A DNA stretch of 64,000 nt from Diphasiastrum complanatum. Lineage: Eukaryota; Streptophyta; Lycopodiopsida; Lycopodiales; Lycopodiaceae. Shown piece by piece: positions 11,121-22,066 of the stretch. The notes beneath the pieces are model-generated. The model was not told where the DNA came from, did not search any database, and saw only the letters and a list, made by a program, of their open reading frames with translations. A program made the translations under genes and the position numbers. The DNA lies in the NCBI GenBank assembly GCA_029204225.1, contig CM055095.1, forward strand, positions 77,819,488 to 77,883,487, given 5' to 3'. The stretch's first letter is position 1; every line of letters begins with the position of its first letter.

Positions 11121-12035
11121 TTTTAGGCTCGACCCCTCTGGGCCTCCCTAAAACTTCTGGAAATCCTTACCGGGCAGAATGTCCCCTTCCATAGTACGCA
11201 ATGGACCTAAAATAAAAAAGAAAACATGTATCATGTTAACTAGTAATATACGACCTTTGGACCCATGGGAGGAACGTTATAGGAAAAAAGAAACAAAGTC
11301 CCCTTTGTCAAACACACTTTACTAGGTATAGAAACCATTAAGCCCATCCACATTGACATCCCAATGCCACGTCTTTATTAACCAATGTTTGTTTTGGAAT
11401 TCAATGTCCAAAAAGCCAAACCAGAATCTACGCAAACAACACTCATTTCATTCTAATTCTACTGTCGATCGATCGATCGACATATATCCCCACTGCCTCT
11501 CACGATCATGGAAACAACAGAAATGGATAATAATTGTGATCCTCACCAGCGCCTTTAATCTCTTCTACTACTACATCGAGCGAGGGAGCGGGAGAGATAT
11601 ACCCCTGATAAGATTGTATATGTGTTAAAGAGAGCTCATTAATTACTTGCAATCTTTCTAATTAATCATGTTTTTTCTTGCGGATGGATCTCTAAATTAT
11701 CACCCATTTTCTTGGAATTGTGATGACATGCAGGACCTGTACTAATCAATTGCCACTTCCACAACACCTTTTGCAATAAAACATGTCATTGTCGGGGAAT
11801 GGTATTTATCAAGTGTGGCTAAATCATCCATTGTTATTATAGCATTAACAATAGATTGATGTTATGATGATAGATCTTTTCAACTATAAAGATGTCAGAT
11901 GTTGCTCTCTTACCCTGAATCCTAAGTTGTTTCAAGAGATTAAATGCTTTGTGATTAGTAGATCAATCAACGTTAAGCTATAACAACTTTAGACCTCTTT
12001 TAATCTTTCATTTATTTGTTTTTCTTGTTGTCTAG

Positions 12036-12404
12036 ATTCTTTGATGAGCTCAACCTCCACGGCTCCCCCAATCTCAATCTCCATCCGTCAACAGTGGTTG
12101 TATGCCATTTCAGGGGCAACAAATTAGCTGCCCTGAGTGTAAACACACAGACTGCAAATTTCGGTATTATAACAACAACAAGATGAGCCAACCAAGATAT
12201 TTGTGTCGTAGATGTAATCGCCAGTTTACCTTAGGTGGCATGTTGAGGAAGAGAAAAGAGCACGACCTATTAGAAACGGAACAAGAAAGGAAAACCCAGC
12301 AAGGAACTGGTGAGTACAAGTATTTTGTCGATGAACACATAAAGAGATTGATTCTAAATAGTAGAGACCCATCTTTGTGGCATAAATTAGCTGGATATAG
12401 GTAG
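12036..12404 (+). pseudogene. Dof-like zinc finger, tandem copy 1
   Basis: The 100-residue frame 12,102-12,404 carries a Dof-type finger with spacing C-x2-C-x21-C-x2-C: CPEC, then KFRYYNN and QPRYLCRRC, then FTLGG. Dof factors bind AAAG-core DNA in plant nuclei. A pyrimidine tract and CTAG acceptor at 12,035 precede the exon, as in copy 2. The ATG aligned with that of copy 2 (12,044) is out of frame because the run after GGCT has five C here against four in copy 2. The N-terminal linker is also deleted. The tail ends ILNSRDPSLWHKLAGYR. It diverges from classical Dof proteins: Arg replaces the Cys of KFCYYNN and Phe replaces the Trp of RYWTxGG. I call it a probable pseudogene copy, although translation from 12,102 remains possible. 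Confidence 0.7.
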
Positions 12405-12650
12405 TATTGCTAGCCAATCTCAATATATTTTCTACTACTAACTCATGGATGTATGCTACTAGAAAACTCAATCACTAGGAGCATATTATTTATTTATTTA
12501 TTGGAGAATCATCCATTTATTCATTTTTTCTTCAAAGTTTTTGGGTAGCACAAATTGCTTGTGCCATGATCTAAGTGTATGATTTAAACACATCTTCAAA
12601 GGATAGTTTTATCACTACATAAAAACTACTAGTAATACCTTGTTATTGGA

Positions 12651-12704
12651 TCAACGCATTTTGCACCATCACCAACAAGTCAATGATGGTGCAAAATACG
12701 TTGA
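12651..12704. repeat. Inverted repeat, 21-bp arms, between Dof copies
   Basis: Arms 12,651-12,671 and 12,684-12,704 are complementary at 20 of 21 positions around a 12-base spacer. The core is ATTTTGCACCATCA against TGATGGTGCAAAAT. A decayed relative sits at about 13,710-13,765 after copy 2, so the hairpin is part of, or borders, the duplicated unit. It could be a small MITE. Confidence 0.85.
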
Positions 12705-12837
12705 TCTCTTGCCCTAAATCAATTAAAGTGGTTTCAAGAGAATAATTGCTTTGTGATTAGTAGATCAATCAGTACTAAGCTATAACAACTTAAGACCTCT
12801 TTTAATCTCTCATTTACTTGTTTTTTTAACTTTCCAG

Positions 12838-13422
12838 ATTCTTGGATGGGCTCAACCTCCACGGCTCCCCAATCTCAAGCTCCATCCATTAGTAAGAAGA
12901 GACCATGGCTCGACAGTATAGGCTTAGAAGTCTCCAACCTTGGAGATAGCAGTTCAAATCATGGTGTATCAAGAAAAGGCAAAGGCAATGGTTGTATGCC
13001 ATTTCAGGGGCAACAAATTAGCTGCCCTGAATGTCAACATACAGACTGCAAATTTCGATATCATAACAACAAGAAGAAGAGCCAACCAAGATATCTATGT
13101 CGCAGATGTAATCGCCAATTTACATTAGGTGGCATGCTAAGGAAGAGAAGAGAGCTGCCTTCCAACTTTGATCATCAAAGAAGCACACTTTCTGATGATG
13201 CTGATCCCTTTTGTTTCTCACTACCTGCGCCAATGGCTACCACTTGATCAGTGGGACAATGAATACACTTCAATATGTGGCCTTTTAGAAATGGAACAAG
13301 GAAGGAAAAACCAAGAGCAAGGAACTAGTGAGTATGAGTATTCTGCCGATAATGCCATATTGAGAATGATTCTAGATAGTGAAAACCCATCTTTGTGGCA
13401 ACAACTAGCTGAATACAGCTGA
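12838..13422 (+). CDS. Dof-like zinc finger, tandem copy 2
   Basis: The ATG at 12,846 opens a 133-residue frame to 13,247. A 48-residue linker ending GKGKGNGC is followed by MPFQGQQISCPEC and a Dof-type C-x2-C-x21-C-x2-C finger (KFRYHNN, QPRYLCRRC, FTLGG; residues about 58-90) and a short tail. The exon follows a pyrimidine tract and TTTCCAG acceptor at 12,837, so an upstream exon may exist, as in many Dof genes. The tail matching copy 1 (LLEMEQ to ILDSENPSLWQQLAEYS) lies in another frame at 13,279-13,422, after about 125 bases lacking in copy 1. That implies a frameshift or an unrecognised intron. Copy 1 starts about 800 bases upstream with matching 5' flank (TTTGTGATTAGTAGATCAAT). The Dof assignment is firm by cysteine spacing; expression is unknown. 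Confidence 0.7.
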
Positions 13423-13985
13423 TATCACTTACCCCAATTTCATGGACATATGCTACTAGAAAACTCACTCGATCACTAGTTGGATTCTTTTATGCAACAT
13501 ATTATTTATTTTTGATTGGAAAACCATTCATTTATTCATTTACTCTTCCAAGTTTTTGGGCATCACAAATTGCTTGTGTATGATTCAAACACATCTTCAA
13601 AGAAATTTTTTATCATACAATAAAATTTATTGAATTCCTTCCCGAGCAGAATGGCATGTGACTATGGCTCCTTCCGTAGTACATACACGGTACTAGTAAT
13701 TAATACCTCGTTATTGGATCAACATATTTTGCATCACTAACAAGTCAATGATGGTGCATACACCATCCAAGGGTAGTGGTGGTAGCTCCACCACCTCCCC
13801 CTCTTCTTCCCATAGAACTCCATGATTTTCTTTCAAAACCTGTAACAGAGCAAGTAATGTGTATTTTGTTAGTTACTTATCCAAATCATATACTGAAAAA
13901 AAAGAATTGTATTAGAAAACACGTCATAAAAAAGTACTTGGAATATCGCTATCCACCATATGTGATTTTCTGATTGAACACTAAA
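13423..13985. other. 3' flank of Dof copy 2, no gene
   Basis: Contains sequence repeated from the flank of copy 1 (ATGCTACTAGAAAACTC, TTTTTGGG.A.CACAAATTGCTTGTG) and the decayed hairpin relative near 13,710-13,765. No ORF is supported. Confidence 0.6.
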
Positions 13986-13989
13986 TGTA

Positions 13990-14300
13990 TGATCATGAGG
14001 TGTCTTCTACTGGCTCTCTCTTAGCTCTGGGAATGAACACTACCACTTCGTCCATCTCATAGTCCTTGAAGTATTGTGGCACCTCATGCACAGGCTTGGG
14101 ATTTTTTATGGTGTTCTGCCTAATTTTCTCGTGCAAATCCTGGTTGGTCATCAACTCGGTCTTGATCCCTCGTTTATCGCTCTTGGCCTTCCACTGATAA
14201 GTTTTAGCCTTATACATGACCTTGCGTTCTCGGGCTGGTGGCTGGCTTATTGTCGATTTCCATCTTCTTCAAAGATCGATCAAGTTTCTTGAAGCTCTTA
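13990..14300 (-). pseudogene. Gypsy pol linker remnant
   Basis: A 74-residue minus-strand frame ends with PVHEVPQYFKDYEMDEVVV and RAKREPVEDTS. The same protease-RT linker occurs at 23.5-23.6 kb (VPAYFKDYTIADVTIQLPQAQREP) and 59.26-59.4 kb ([20 protein letters not shown]). This identifies it as a piece of that gypsy family. Protease and RT are missing on either side. Confidence 0.75.
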
Positions 14301-14339
14301 GATTGTTTTAAACCCAGCTGTGTGAAGTGTGAAAGATTT

Positions 14340-14621
14340 GGGATCAATTCATATCCAAATCTACTAGAGATCTTTTGTTACATAACAAGCTACTCCACCA
14401 ATCTTGCCAATGTAGAAAATCAGCAATGTACCCAACATTTAAATTTGAATCTACTCAAACTTGACTTCTACACTTCCCACACTTTCAAAAAATGTCTATT
14501 CAAATGAAATTTAGACTAATTATCTTCGAAAAGTCAAACTCTAAGTCTAATATAAAGTTGGCCTCAATTTGTCAAATATAGAGATGTAGCAAATATGATT
14601 AAACTATTTGAATTTCTCACA
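14340..14621 (-). mobile_element. 3' LTR remnant of copia family B
   Basis: On the minus strand a purine stretch GAAGAGGGAG is followed by TGTGAGAAATTC (LTR start, 14,621). This resembles the LTR at 33,128-33,850, which starts TGTCTGAGAAATTTC, in the blocks AAGTCTAA, TTGGCCT and CAAATATGA.TAAACTA. The LTR is shortened and its far end is not defined. Confidence 0.65.
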
Positions 14622-16276
14622 CTCCCTCTTCAACTAGTTTTAGTATAGACTTTGATAATACTCCAAGTGAAGTCCTATGCTTCATGAGCAAGTCCTTTCC
14701 CAATGCTTTGGTGAAGATATCAGCTACACATTCCCTTGAGGACACATGTTGAAGCTCCACCTCCTTTGCAATGACTTGCTCCTGCACAAAATCTTGACAT
14801 ATCATTTCAATGTGCCATGAAGAATTATAGAATGTAAATGAGATGATTCCTCCATGCTATCAACTTTAAACTCTCTGGAAAAATACAACAAACAAACAAT
14901 GAATGTGAGAGATCAACTTTTTCTTGCATGTGTCCTCCCTCTTTGTCCTTTGTTGCCTTGTATTCACCATCAAACTCCATGAATGAGCCTCCATCTCCAT
15001 CTTGTCTCAATATACCATCATACCTTGATACTTGATCATGAATGAGTGATATAATGAGCCTCCAATAGCTTCATTTCCACCAACAAAACCATCCAAGAAT
15101 GCTAGTACAAATCCAACAGCAAAATGATGCTCACCAATGTAGCTAGTTTTACCATATCTTGACAATTTGCACACATCCACATGAAAATTCTCAAATATGA
15201 GATAGAACAAGTAAAGTAAACTTAAACAAAACTTCCTTGCTGCTCCTTTGACCTTACTTGATTTGTCAATAACCTACAAAAACATATCCATAACATCTTT
15301 GCCAATTGACTCTCCTTTGATGCTTTGACTAGCTCCAAATTGCCAACTTCTCTTTTCACTTGTTGAAGCCCTTTGAGATCAACCTCTTGATCATCAACTT
15401 GATCATCAAAGTCATTGAACAAATTTGTTTTCCAGATCCATTACCTGCTGTAAAGTCATGAAAACATCCAATAACTTTCTTGTCCTTAGACAACTCCACC
15501 AATCTCCATGTTCCATTCTTCATAAGAGCTTGGTACTCAAGATCCTTGGATCCACTCCTCTTCTTCCCTTGTTTCATCTACACTTGTAGGTTCATCAAAA
15601 GAAGTTAGGAAAGCAACATAATTTCCATAAACTACTTGCTTACCCTTTTCATCATATCTGAGCCTTGAAGGCATTTGTCTTTCCCTTGATGTTCTCCTTG
15701 GCTTTTGACTTGATGAAGGTCCATCATCATCACCATCTAAAGTAGGATTCTTTACATCAACATCAAGAATGTTAGATCCATTCACATCACCATCAATAGT
15801 ACTTAAAGACACTTTTGGAATGTTCCCCTCATCCAAAATGACATCTCTACCAGCAATCACTTTGTTACTAGAAGGAATGTAAACCTTGTAGGCTTTACTC
15901 GCCTCACTGTATCCAACAAAAATACCTTTCCTTGAAGATGGATCCTCCTTGGTCCTATCATCCTGAGTAATGTTGACATAGCATGTGTATCCAAAAGTTC
16001 TTAGAAAGTTGACACTTGGCCTCCTCTTGAATAGCATCTCAAAAGGTGTCCTTCCATCCAAAATAGCACTCGACCACCTATTGCACAAGAGATTGGCACA
16101 CAACAAAGCTTGATTCTAAAATGGTTTATCAAGATTAGCACTTAGCGTCATGGCTTTATCACTTTCACATAAAATCCTATTCTTCCTTTCTGCCACTCCA
16201 TTTTGTTGTGGGTTCCTTGGTGTTGTATACTCCCTCTTGATCCCATGCTCATCACACAAGGCCTTGAACTTGGCTT
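14617..16276 (-). pseudogene. Ty1/copia pol remnant, RT mostly deleted
   Basis: Minus-strand order: integrase end of core near 16,110-16,276 (EYTTPRNPQQNGVAERKNRI), integrase C-terminal part and linker at 15,537-16,106 (GRTPFEMLFKRRPS, FLRTFGYTCYVN, GIFVGYSEASKAYKVY), RT entry at 15,470-15,577 (EYQALMKNGTWRLVEL), then degenerate sequence, then the end of RNase H at 14,617-14,805 (HVSSRECVADIFTKALG to LVEEGV and stop). The RT palm and the start of RNase H are missing. The upstream end is cut inside integrase by an LTR A copy at 16,276/16,277. A dead element on the strand opposite to the Dof pair. Confidence 0.85.
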
Positions 16277-17373
<1,097 letters not shown>

Positions 17374-17439
17374 TTTTCGATATCAAGAAAAATAATTTTT
17401 GCAATCGTTGTAATTTAGCTCACCACTTTCAAATTTATA

Positions 17440-17890
17440 TAAATCAGTGATATAAAATGGTTGGCCAACCACTTTGAACATTCCCTCATTAGCATAATTT
17501 CTTGCTAATCTTACTCAATATGGATGAGGAAGACAAGTTTTCTTGATCTTCACTTGAGAAAATGCTTCATGCACAATTCTAAAAAATGTGAAATAAGCAT
17601 TTATGCTAACTCCAACCTGATCACATGCACCTTGTATCACATTTGCATCTAAATAAGTTTGCACCTTACTCAAGTCTATCCTTGCAATTTCATTTTTCAT
17701 CTTTTGAAATCGATAATTTTTCATCAATGCCCTTGCAGATTTTTTGGAAGAACGTAACTTAAAAACTCTCTAATACATGAACGATCTTTCAAATAGTCCT
17801 TTGCTACTAAGCATGATCTGCAATACACAACAAATCAAATAATGTTCAATTATATAAATACATTACTACATCAAGAATTAACAATAAGCA
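17440..17890 (-). pseudogene. Unnamed TE-associated coding domain, copy 1
   Basis: Minus-strand reading from a splice-acceptor-like TATTGCAG near 17,822: a 70-residue open frame (17,515-17,727) with MKNEIARIDLSKVQTYLD, NVIQGACDQVGVSINAY, RIVHEAFSQVKIKK and LPHPY, continuing past a TGA with ARNYANE and VGQPFYITDLYKFE. A decayed relative is at about 26,870-27,140 on the + strand. I do not recognise the family. The region beside the acceptor (17,805-17,890) recurs at 8,540-8,626. Being repeated, it is probably TE-borne or a captured gene piece. Confidence 0.5.
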
Positions 17891-18091
17891 ATCCCAATAC
17901 GCATCAAATCCCACGTTTAGAGGTCTGCTCACATGTGTGGAATAAGCTGAGGAAGTCGAATTTGCACTTTTAGAAGAGTTTTTTCCTAGTTCTCTACATA
18001 GAAGAAATGTTGTAATATTTCTAGTTCGTGTGGTGGCTAGATCTACTTACGGGTGTAGTATAGGGATGTAGAGATTTGTCCACTTTATAAG
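17891..18091. other. Unassigned flank
   Basis: Sequence between unnamed domain copy 1 and the LTR to its right. Nothing recognised. Confidence 0.4.
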
Positions 18092-18805
18092 TGTCTACAA
18101 CAAGCTTCAACGGAAATACGAAAATAATCAACAAGGATGAGAGCACTAAGGCTTACCCAACTAGTGCTCAAAACGAAAATAAAGCTAATTAGAAACAACA
18201 ATAAAAATCCTTGCCAAGGCAAACCCAACTAGCAAGGTTGCTAAACTAAGACCTAAATTAACACCCAGAGGGTTTGAAAGATAAGTTGCGGCTAACTAAA
18301 TAAACCAATAAAAACATGCCACAATAAGCCAATGAAAGGAGGCAAGAGGAGGCCAGAGCACCTTCCCTCAAGCTGTGCACCTTTCAATGGGAACACAAAG
18401 AAATAGAATGATAATCTCAATAGAGAGCAATTTCGCATAATCTCAGAGTGTTGTTTACAATGCAAATACCTCTCCTTTTATGGCAAGGAGGGTCTTCCAT
18501 AAGTGTCTTCTAACTTATGGGACTAATCTGTTTCTAGCCTTTCTAGAACTTCTAACTTAGGATTTAGAACTTCAAATTTCTTAACTTAGGAAAACTTAAG
18601 ATAAAATATTTCTAATCTTAAGTTTCCTAAATCTAAGTTTGAGCTTTTTTACTATTATTTAAGCTTCTACTCATGGACTTACAAAACACATGCCATGGTT
18701 GAAGTTTATTGACAGATACTCATACGTGGTCTTACAAAACACATGCCACGAAGTTTTATTTCTTTTTTTTTTTTTATTTTCTCTGTGTCAGCACAGTTGC
18801 TAACA
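18092..18805 (-). mobile_element. 3' LTR of the 18-26 kb gypsy element
   Basis: On the minus strand a polypurine tract AAGGAGGGGGATAA (18,806-18,819) precedes TGTTAGCAAC (LTR start, 18,805). A possible end GTTGTAGACA at 18,092 gives TG...CA termini and 714 bp; this far end is the weaker call. U3 contains two copies of CTTACAAAACACATGCCA (18,678-18,697 and 18,732-18,750). A CCATAAAAGGAG TATA-like box is near 18,478. No matching 5' LTR was found to the right. Confidence 0.6.
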
Positions 18806-18817
18806 TTATCCCCCTCC

Positions 18818-21550
18818 TTATTGGATTGGTGGTCCCACACCAATCGACGCCTTTTCGTCCTGGATCTTTTGTGCTTCTTGGAGACGAGACTGTTGCTGTC
18901 GGGAGTGGTAGATTGTCGTGCCGATGCCCTTCATCATTTGCCACCTTAATTTGTTCAAGAAGGGCATGGGTTTGTAATAATGGACCATACCCTGGAGAAA
19001 GTTATGGGTTTTCCATAGCTCCACCATATCAACGTGCAGGACGGAAGTGAGTGCAGCGCGATAATAGAGCCTTACAACGATGATATGGTCGTCTTGCGTG
19101 CACAAGGGTTTATTGATATCAAGAGCGATTGGGGGTAACCCTCGATCCCAAAAACCTCTGAATTCTGTTAGAAATGCCATCAGGCCGCAATTATCCGCAA
19201 AATATCTATGATCGCGATCAGGATTGCCATGGTGCTTCCGGTAGGATATTCGGTAGTTGATGACCATGTCTTCGGCTAAGTTGCCAGTATCCACACCTGT
19301 GAGCTTAGGTCAAAAGATTTTGTTCTTGAGGTTGGTGGCAGGAACCAGTTCTCGCCTCGCTACTGGATAGTAATAAGGATTGGTGCACATGTAGGAGAGA
19401 GCTTCGAGATACCGTGCCATTGAGGTCTTACTTTGCAGGAAGAGCTGATGACGCCAGAGAGGTTGTGGATCCAGGAGTTTGACTGCTGCTTTATGTGTCT
19501 GACACTGGTCCAAATCTGGCAGTATGTAGCCACCTCGCTCTTTCGTTGTTAGATACTTCTTTGCAAACTCCTGAGAGGCGCGCAACTCCTTGCTTGGTTC
19601 TGTGGGCGTGATTCTGTGTCGGATGGTTGGTGCTTCAGAGGCAGTCTTGAGTTCGGTTTGTGGATCGAGTTCTAAAGAGAGAGGAAATGAGGGGTTAGCT
19701 TCTGCAATTCTTTGTGACTCAGGAGAAAATTGTCGTGGAATGAAGGTGGGATTAGTGGTGTCGAGAGGGTTAGAAGCGGTGGAAGGAAAAAGATAATGTT
19801 GGGATCTTGTACCCCCAAAGCCCGACGGATTGGTTGGTGTTTGAACTCCTTGTCCCAGGGGTTGGCCTTGAAATGCGGAGCCTTGAAATCCTGCTCCATC
19901 TCCACCATCTGGTCCATCAAAATGGTGCCCCGAGTCATGGAATCGGGCGTTCTCTGCATGAACCGACGGGGTCAACTGGGCAGCAGCCTTTAAGCGTTCT
20001 TCCAGGGTGGCTATGTGCTGGTTTAGGGCCTCGACGGAAGCAATGTATGATTGTTGTAATTTTGAGTGTTGCTCTATCGTGGCTTTCAACTTTTGGGCCA
20101 ACATTTGATAGGCCACCACTAGAATGGTAGTTCCCTAAGGAATAGCTGGTGGTGCGAAGTCGTTGAAGTCCACCATTTCCAACTGTTCTTTCATAGCAGA
20201 ACGTGCTGCTTGTGAATCTGTTATAGCCTCATCCTTTTCGGCTGAGGGCTTTTGTGAAAGTGTGGAAGTGAAGCCCGTGTTGAAAGTTAGTGAGGGTGTG
20301 GAGGTGGCAGTAAATCGTGGGGGTGGTGGTGGGAGTGTGAGAGCAAGTGATGGAGAGGAGATTGCCGGTGTGGACGGAATCACGCCCATAGGATCAGAGC
20401 CGGAAGTGTCTGTTGTTCTGGAGCTGCCTACTGCTGCTACTACTGCTTGTCGGCATTGTTGGGCCTGGTGAAGTAAGGCTGCCTACTGCTCTCGGACCTC
20501 CTTTGGGACCTGAGATGGTTTAAGGCTCCCTCCGGATTCAGCATATTCCACCCCAATGTCGCTGGATAGAATGTCATGTGGAACATCAGCTTCTGTGCTG
20601 ATTGCCTTCCCTTTTTGCTTCTTAGTAGGTGGGGCTGGTGAGACCGGGTCTGTTGTCGGTGGGGGGGGGGGTGCTCGCTTTTTTGTGCTTGGATAAACAT
20701 CATCCAGCTCCTTGATGGCAGCAGCCACCCTAGATCCTAATTGTTTGGTGACCAACATGTGGAGGAGATACTCACATTTGGTAGTTGGTTTGCGGGCTTT
20801 CAGAGCTCCGCACAGCTTCACTGCTACCTTCTCAGCCCACTTGTAATTTTGAGTGGGATCGTCCATGGTAAGGGTCAAAGAAAAGAGGTCGCTCGGTGGG
20901 ATGCGATCTATCTTGGTGGTATGCACTGCAACCATGGTGACGAGGATCTCTGAGGCAGCCCATAGATGGGGATCCATGATGAGGCCGATAGCGATCACGT
21001 CGTTGGTTTGGACAATGGTTTTGTCATCGTCTGTCAGAAATTTTGTGAAGTACTTGGCATCATAGCTGGTGCCCTTTCCATGGATTGTCTCTCCGAGATT
21101 AGAAAAGTCGATGCTCTGGAGATCCCCAGGATAGACGTTGATAATAGAATAGCTGCCACTCTTGGATGTAATCTGGAAAGTTTGGAACTCATCCGAATAG
21201 GTGGAGTAGGCTGCTCGGATGAGGCTCTCGCTCTGCTGGTCCTGGAAAAGTGTCAGATCAAAGCCAAGGTTGGTGAGGATATCCTTGGCCAGTGTGAGCT
21301 GCTCGGCGTAATTCTTAAGATAGATCATGACTATATCCCCTGAATAAGGACGAGGAGGTTTACGGCAATGCAAGCTAAGCGAGGAATCGCGAGAAGCCAT
21401 GATAGCAGTGATTTTAGATTGCTCTGAGAATTTTGAAACTTTTGAAAAAAATTTGGCAACTCGAGAGCAGCAATCTAAAATGAACTCGTGGAGAGAAGGT
21501 GGAGGACTATATATAGACTTTTTTTGGCAGGAATTTGTAACTTCACCCAT
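18818..21550 (-). pseudogene. 911-codon third ORF of gypsy element
   Basis: From ATG 21,550 a single frame runs to 18,818, interrupted only by three in-frame stops: TAG at 20,483-20,485, TAG at 20,135-20,137 and TGA at 19,310-19,312. It lies after integrase, where Athila/Tat-type elements carry extra ORFs. Residues 1-270 are globular-looking without a motif I know. A Pro-rich basic part follows (APPPPPTTDP, TKKQKGKAIS), then a coiled-coil-like stretch (residues about 480-525), then the motifs RGGYILPDL, DPQPLWR and NPYYYPVARR (about 19,351-19,545). The last ~160 residues are rich in Tyr, His and Trp. No transmembrane segment or signal peptide is obvious, which argues against a classical envelope. 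The motif block recurs at 2.4-2.7 kb and 31.0-31.2 kb. Function unknown. Confidence 0.7.
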
Positions 21551-22066
21551 AAATCATCCTTAGTGTCCACGATTTGGTAAGGATGGTCGTGAATTTTGAG
21601 GCAATGTTCTGAGGGCCCACGAATTCTTGTAAGGGATTTTTTATGCTAAAAGAGAAAAAAACGTCTTACAATGCAAAAATGTGTCTAATCAAAATTCGTA
21701 GAGATAGCACAGAAATCGTGAGGATCAATTTGAGCTGCAGCGAATTGTTTGCAAATTCTGAGGATGGATAGCTCATGAATAAAACTACATTTTTCTATTT
21801 TTAGACTTTTTTTTTATCTGAGACAGAATTTGCGGAGGCCAAAAATGGATTGTGCTCTGTAAAAAAGGGATCATACGAATTCTATCTGAGATGTTGTGAA
21901 AAAATTTCTTCTGAAACAAATGACTTTTGTGGTTTTCTCATAGATGACTGTTGGTATACCTGATCTGATAGTATCTTGATGGGTGGAACAAGAAAGCACA
22001 ACAAAAATGTTGTCGAAATGGGATGTAGACAATAAAAAGGAAGAAAAACAGTAGGAAAGAAAACAA
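21551..22066 (-). other. Spacer between integrase and third ORF
   Basis: About 516 non-coding bases that share short modules with the 5' leader at 26.2-26.5 kb. A ~31-base module at 21,691-21,722 matches two leader copies. A 20-base module at 21,818-21,837 matches 26,501-26,520. It may hold RNA signals for expressing the third ORF. Confidence 0.6.

Larger units (their letters stand above)
9098..12035. other. Intergenic, few TE signatures
   Basis: Nothing protein-coding is supported. Notable items inside are a T run (about 9,122-9,144), a perfect 14-bp-arm hairpin (9,909-9,944), an AG microsatellite (10,042-10,076) and a copy of a dispersed repeat (10,997-11,120). Segment 11,150-11,215 (ATCCTTACCGGGCAGAATG and following) resembles 13,635-13,690 beyond the Dof pair. 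A 91-residue ORF at 11,353-11,628 lacks motifs. Confidence 0.45.

Noticed and set aside
11353-11628. 91-residue ORF as a small gene
   Set aside because: No domain, atypical composition, contains a GATC tetranucleotide repeat, and no splice or promoter context.
18818-19294. Envelope glycoprotein in the third ORF
   Set aside because: No signal peptide, transmembrane helix or glycosylation-rich ectodomain was visible.
19590-21343. Plus-strand ORFs of 68-125 residues
   Set aside because: Shadows of the 911-codon minus-strand third ORF; no motifs of their own.
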